From contig CABZHQ010000009.1 of the NCBI GenBank assembly GCA_902525585.1, forward strand, positions 1-56,579: DNA of 56,579 bases, given 5' to 3'. Below, piece after piece: positions 54,774 through 56,579 of the stretch (position 1 is its first letter; each line of letters opens with the position of its first letter). Source of the DNA: an uncultured Prochlorococcus sp. (GTDB lineage Bacteria; Cyanobacteriota; Cyanobacteriia; PCC-6307; Cyanobiaceae). The notes beneath the pieces were generated by a model, which saw only the letters and a program-made list of their open reading frames with translations, made no database searches and was not told where the DNA came from. A program made the position numbers and the translations under genes.

Positions 54774-56006
54774 ATGTCGTCTAAAAATTCAAAGTTTAAA
54801 GATAATAAATCTCATAATAAAAAATATTTTAATTATGATTTAATTCTTATTGCAAATACATCTAAATATTTGCTTCATTATAGATTATTGTTAATAAAAA
54901 AATTAAATATACATTTTAGAAATGTATTTGCTCTAGCCCCAATTGATAAATCTTCTAATCAATTAAAGGATAATACTAAATATATACCTTGGAATTTACC
55001 AAATAAATTTGATTTTAATCCTTTTTATTTGATAAATTCCTTTGTTCTATTATTCAAACAAATAAAATCAATTAAACCGATAATAGTACATTCGCATACT
55101 ATTAAACCCAATCTTTTGATATCATTTGTTAATTCTATTCTTGGCATAAGAACTGTAATATCTTTCCCTGGGATGGGAAGATTGTCCAATAGTAAAGGAA
55201 TAAAAAAACTTCTTTTGAAATTAATATTGAAAATAATTTATTTGTTCTCTATATATCAAATAAATAATTTTGTTTTAATTAAAAAAAATCTTGAAAGAGT
55301 AAAATTTATTTTTCAAAATCCTATTGATCTTGAATTATTTATGAATTTAACTCAATTTAAAAATATAAATAATCTTTTTCATTTAATTCCTGGATCAGGT
55401 GTCCCTATTCAATATTTTGAATCTGTCAAAGAAATTTCAGCTATTAAAAATAGTAATTTAGATTTTATTTATTGTGCTCGATTAGAGAAGTCTAAAGGTA
55501 TAAATTTGTTTATAGAGCTCTCAAAATATTACCCTGATTCTAAATTTTATATATATGGATATCTCGATAAATTATCCTCAGATTACTTGAGTATTAATGA
55601 AATTAAAGATTTCAAAAGAAGGTATAAAAATTTATTATTTATGAATTATGTTGATAATCCTTTGTTAAGACATCATAATGATTATTCAATTTTTTTAGTA
55701 CCTTCTATTTACGGAGAGGGTTTGCCAAGAGGAATTTTAGAAGCCATGGCTTTAGAGATTCCAGTAATAGCAAGTAAGAAATCTTGTGTAGGTTTATTTG
55801 GTAATGATAATCTTTTTATGGTTCCAGAAAACAATATTAATTCCTACATCAAAACTATTAAGAGAGTAAAAAATAAAATTGATGAGCGCAGTATGGATAG
55901 TTTCTTAAGAGATTCAAAAAGATTAGTTAAAGCAGAGTATCAAGAATCTATTATCGTAGAAAAAACTTTAAATTTGTACGAAAGTTTTAATTTTGAGAAT
56001 TTATAA
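54774..56006 (+). CDS. Family 4 glycosyltransferase
   Basis: About 410 residues from the ATG at 54774 (a TTG at 54768 overlapping the asnB stop is less likely). GT-B fold: N-terminal KYFNYDLILIANTSKYLLHY and IVHSHTIKPNLL, then FIYCARLEKSKGINLFIEL at about 233-251 and the family's donor motif IYGEGLPRGILEAMALEIPVI (with the two Glu of the E-x7-E pattern). It uses a nucleotide sugar donor to extend the glycan. It follows asnB by two bases, so the pair should be co-transcribed. Confidence 0.87.
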   Translation: MSSKNSKFKDNKSHNKKYFNYDLILIANTSKYLLHYRLLLIKKLNIHFRNVFALAPIDKSSNQLKDNTKYIPWNLPNKFDFNPFYLINSFVLLFKQIKSIKPIIVHSHTIKPNLLISFVNSILGIRTVISFPGMGRLSNSKGIKKLLLKLILKIIYLFSIYQINNFVLIKKNLERVKFIFQNPIDLELFMNLTQFKNINNLFHLIPGSGVPIQYFESVKEISAIKNSNLDFIYCARLEKSKGINLFIELSKYYPDSKFYIYGYLDKLSSDYLSINEIKDFKRRYKNLLFMNYVDNPLLRHHNDYSIFLVPSIYGEGLPRGILEAMALEIPVIASKKSCVGLFGNDNLFMVPENNINSYIKTIKRVKNKIDERSMDSFLRDSKRLVKAEYQESIIVEKTLNLYESFNFENL

Positions 56007-56041
56007 TTATATAAAAATTTTTTAATATTTTTAAAATATTT

Positions 56042-56579
56042 TTAATCATATAAATATTTTTCTCTAAAGGATTTATATTTTAACTTAAGAAAATCAATAT
56101 CTTTACTTTGAAAAAAACTTAGATAACTTTTAGTTTGACCGTTATTATCTGAAATATGTAATCCATGAAAATGAGAAATGTTGTCAAACTCATCGAAATC
56201 CTTAAATTTTGAGATTTCTTTTTTTATTTTCTTTACTGAAAATTTCTCATTAATAACATTTTTGGATTTTTCGGAAATTTTAATTTTGAAATAATCTTCC
56301 AATTTATTAAAAATGTAATTGTAATTATTGTAGAAATTTTCATACTTCAAATTTATTTTATTATTATACTTATTTTCTAATTTAAGAAAATCATCATAGC
56401 CGAACATTTTTAATGTATGTATATGCTTTTCAATTACTTCTCTTGTAGGTTTTTCTTCATTTCTTTTTATAGAAGAACAAATAACATCTAGAGGATCCCT
56501 ATATGTGCAAACAATAGGTAATCTTTGTATACATTGCCACTTGGATGGGAAATTATGAGTTTTTATTATTAAATTAGAA
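56042..56579 (-). CDS. PAPS-dependent sulfotransferase, C-terminal part (5' end outside window)
   Basis: The minus-strand frame runs to the right edge with no stop and shows 178 residues. Near its visible start, LIIKTHNFPSKW and IVCTYRDPLDVICSSIKRNE match the middle of sulfotransferases. YRDPLDV-x3-S is the 3'-phosphate-binding motif of the PAPS site, and KTHNF lies in the expected place before it. The N-terminal 5'-phosphosulfate loop would be outside the window. An internal ATG at 56407 gives only a fragment. It converges on the GT4 gene. It would sulfate a sugar of the surface glycan, which fits marine polysaccharides. Confidence 0.78.
   Translation of the reverse strand, partial: SNLIIKTHNFPSKWQCIQRLPIVCTYRDPLDVICSSIKRNEEKPTREVIEKHIHTLKMFGYDDFLKLENKYNNKINLKYENFYNNYNYIFNKLEDYFKIKISEKSKNVINEKFSVKKIKKEISKFKDFDEFDNISHFHGLHISDNNGQTKSYLSFFQSKDIDFLKLKYKSFREKYLYD

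Noticed and set aside
18960..56579. Transposase, integrase, CRISPR array or direct att repeats in the island
   Set aside because: I looked for these and saw none. The A+T-rich spacers contain many short chance repeats of A and T runs, which I did not count as repeats.

Overview
This window looks like a chromosomal segment of a high-light-adapted Prochlorococcus or a very close relative. The DNA is extremely AT-rich with short spacers. The left third carries typical marine picocyanobacterial genes: phoH, era, trmD/ispF, larB, a ThiD2-type thiE, cobL, a chloroplast-type ftsH, and a lexA preceded by GTAC-type half-sites. I assign the organism from gene content and protein style, not from a database search.

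Positions 1 to about 18,850 are a compact core block: rpsP (partial), phoH, a Bax-inhibitor-like membrane protein, era, a single reading frame joining TrmD and IspF, a TIGR03792-like protein, larB, two unlisted small ORFs, thiS-thiE-ribF, a DUF3611 membrane protein, surE, pheS, nadK, cobL, two small cyanobacterial proteins, ribD, ftsH, argF and lexA. These are housekeeping genes for translation, cofactor synthesis (thiamine, riboflavin/FAD, NADP, cobalamin), membrane proteolysis and SOS control.

From about 18,900 to the right edge the character changes to a surface-polysaccharide island. Genes switch strand often, spacers are long and A+T-rich, and decayed fragments are visible. Almost every gene makes, activates, modifies or transfers sugars. 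They include UDP-glucose dehydrogenase and UDP-glucuronate decarboxylase (UDP-xylose route), an alpha-1,2-fucosyltransferase, three DegT-family PLP enzymes (one with the ColD-type Lys-to-His change), and a GDP-mannose mannosyl hydrolase-like Nudix protein. Also present are glycosyltransferases of several folds, a polyprenyl-phosphate-type glycosyltransferase with a large membrane protein and GtrA, and modification enzymes (carbamoyltransferase, PIG-L deacetylase, FkbM and class I methyltransferases, SGNH hydrolase, PhyH dioxygenase, sulfotransferase, asparagine-synthase-like amidotransferase). This matches the surface-polysaccharide type of island known in Prochlorococcus. A tRNA-Ala(GGC) and an SdhA/FrdA-like flavoprotein interrupt it and may be conserved anchors between variable blocks.

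The most interesting candidate system is the pair at 45,473-48,216. A transaldolase/FSA-family protein is followed with a one-base overlap by a 684-residue protein that appears to fuse a sugar nucleotidyltransferase, a HAD phosphatase and an APH-like kinase. That is the set of activities needed to turn a sugar phosphate into a nucleotide-activated sugar, by analogy with the heptose pathway. The 26,791-34,858 stretch (NodU-like carbamoyltransferase, PIG-L, alkaline-phosphatase-like protein, Rossmann protein, GMC oxidoreductase, GT2) is a second poorly explained gene set. No transposase, integrase, CRISPR array or rRNA gene was seen.
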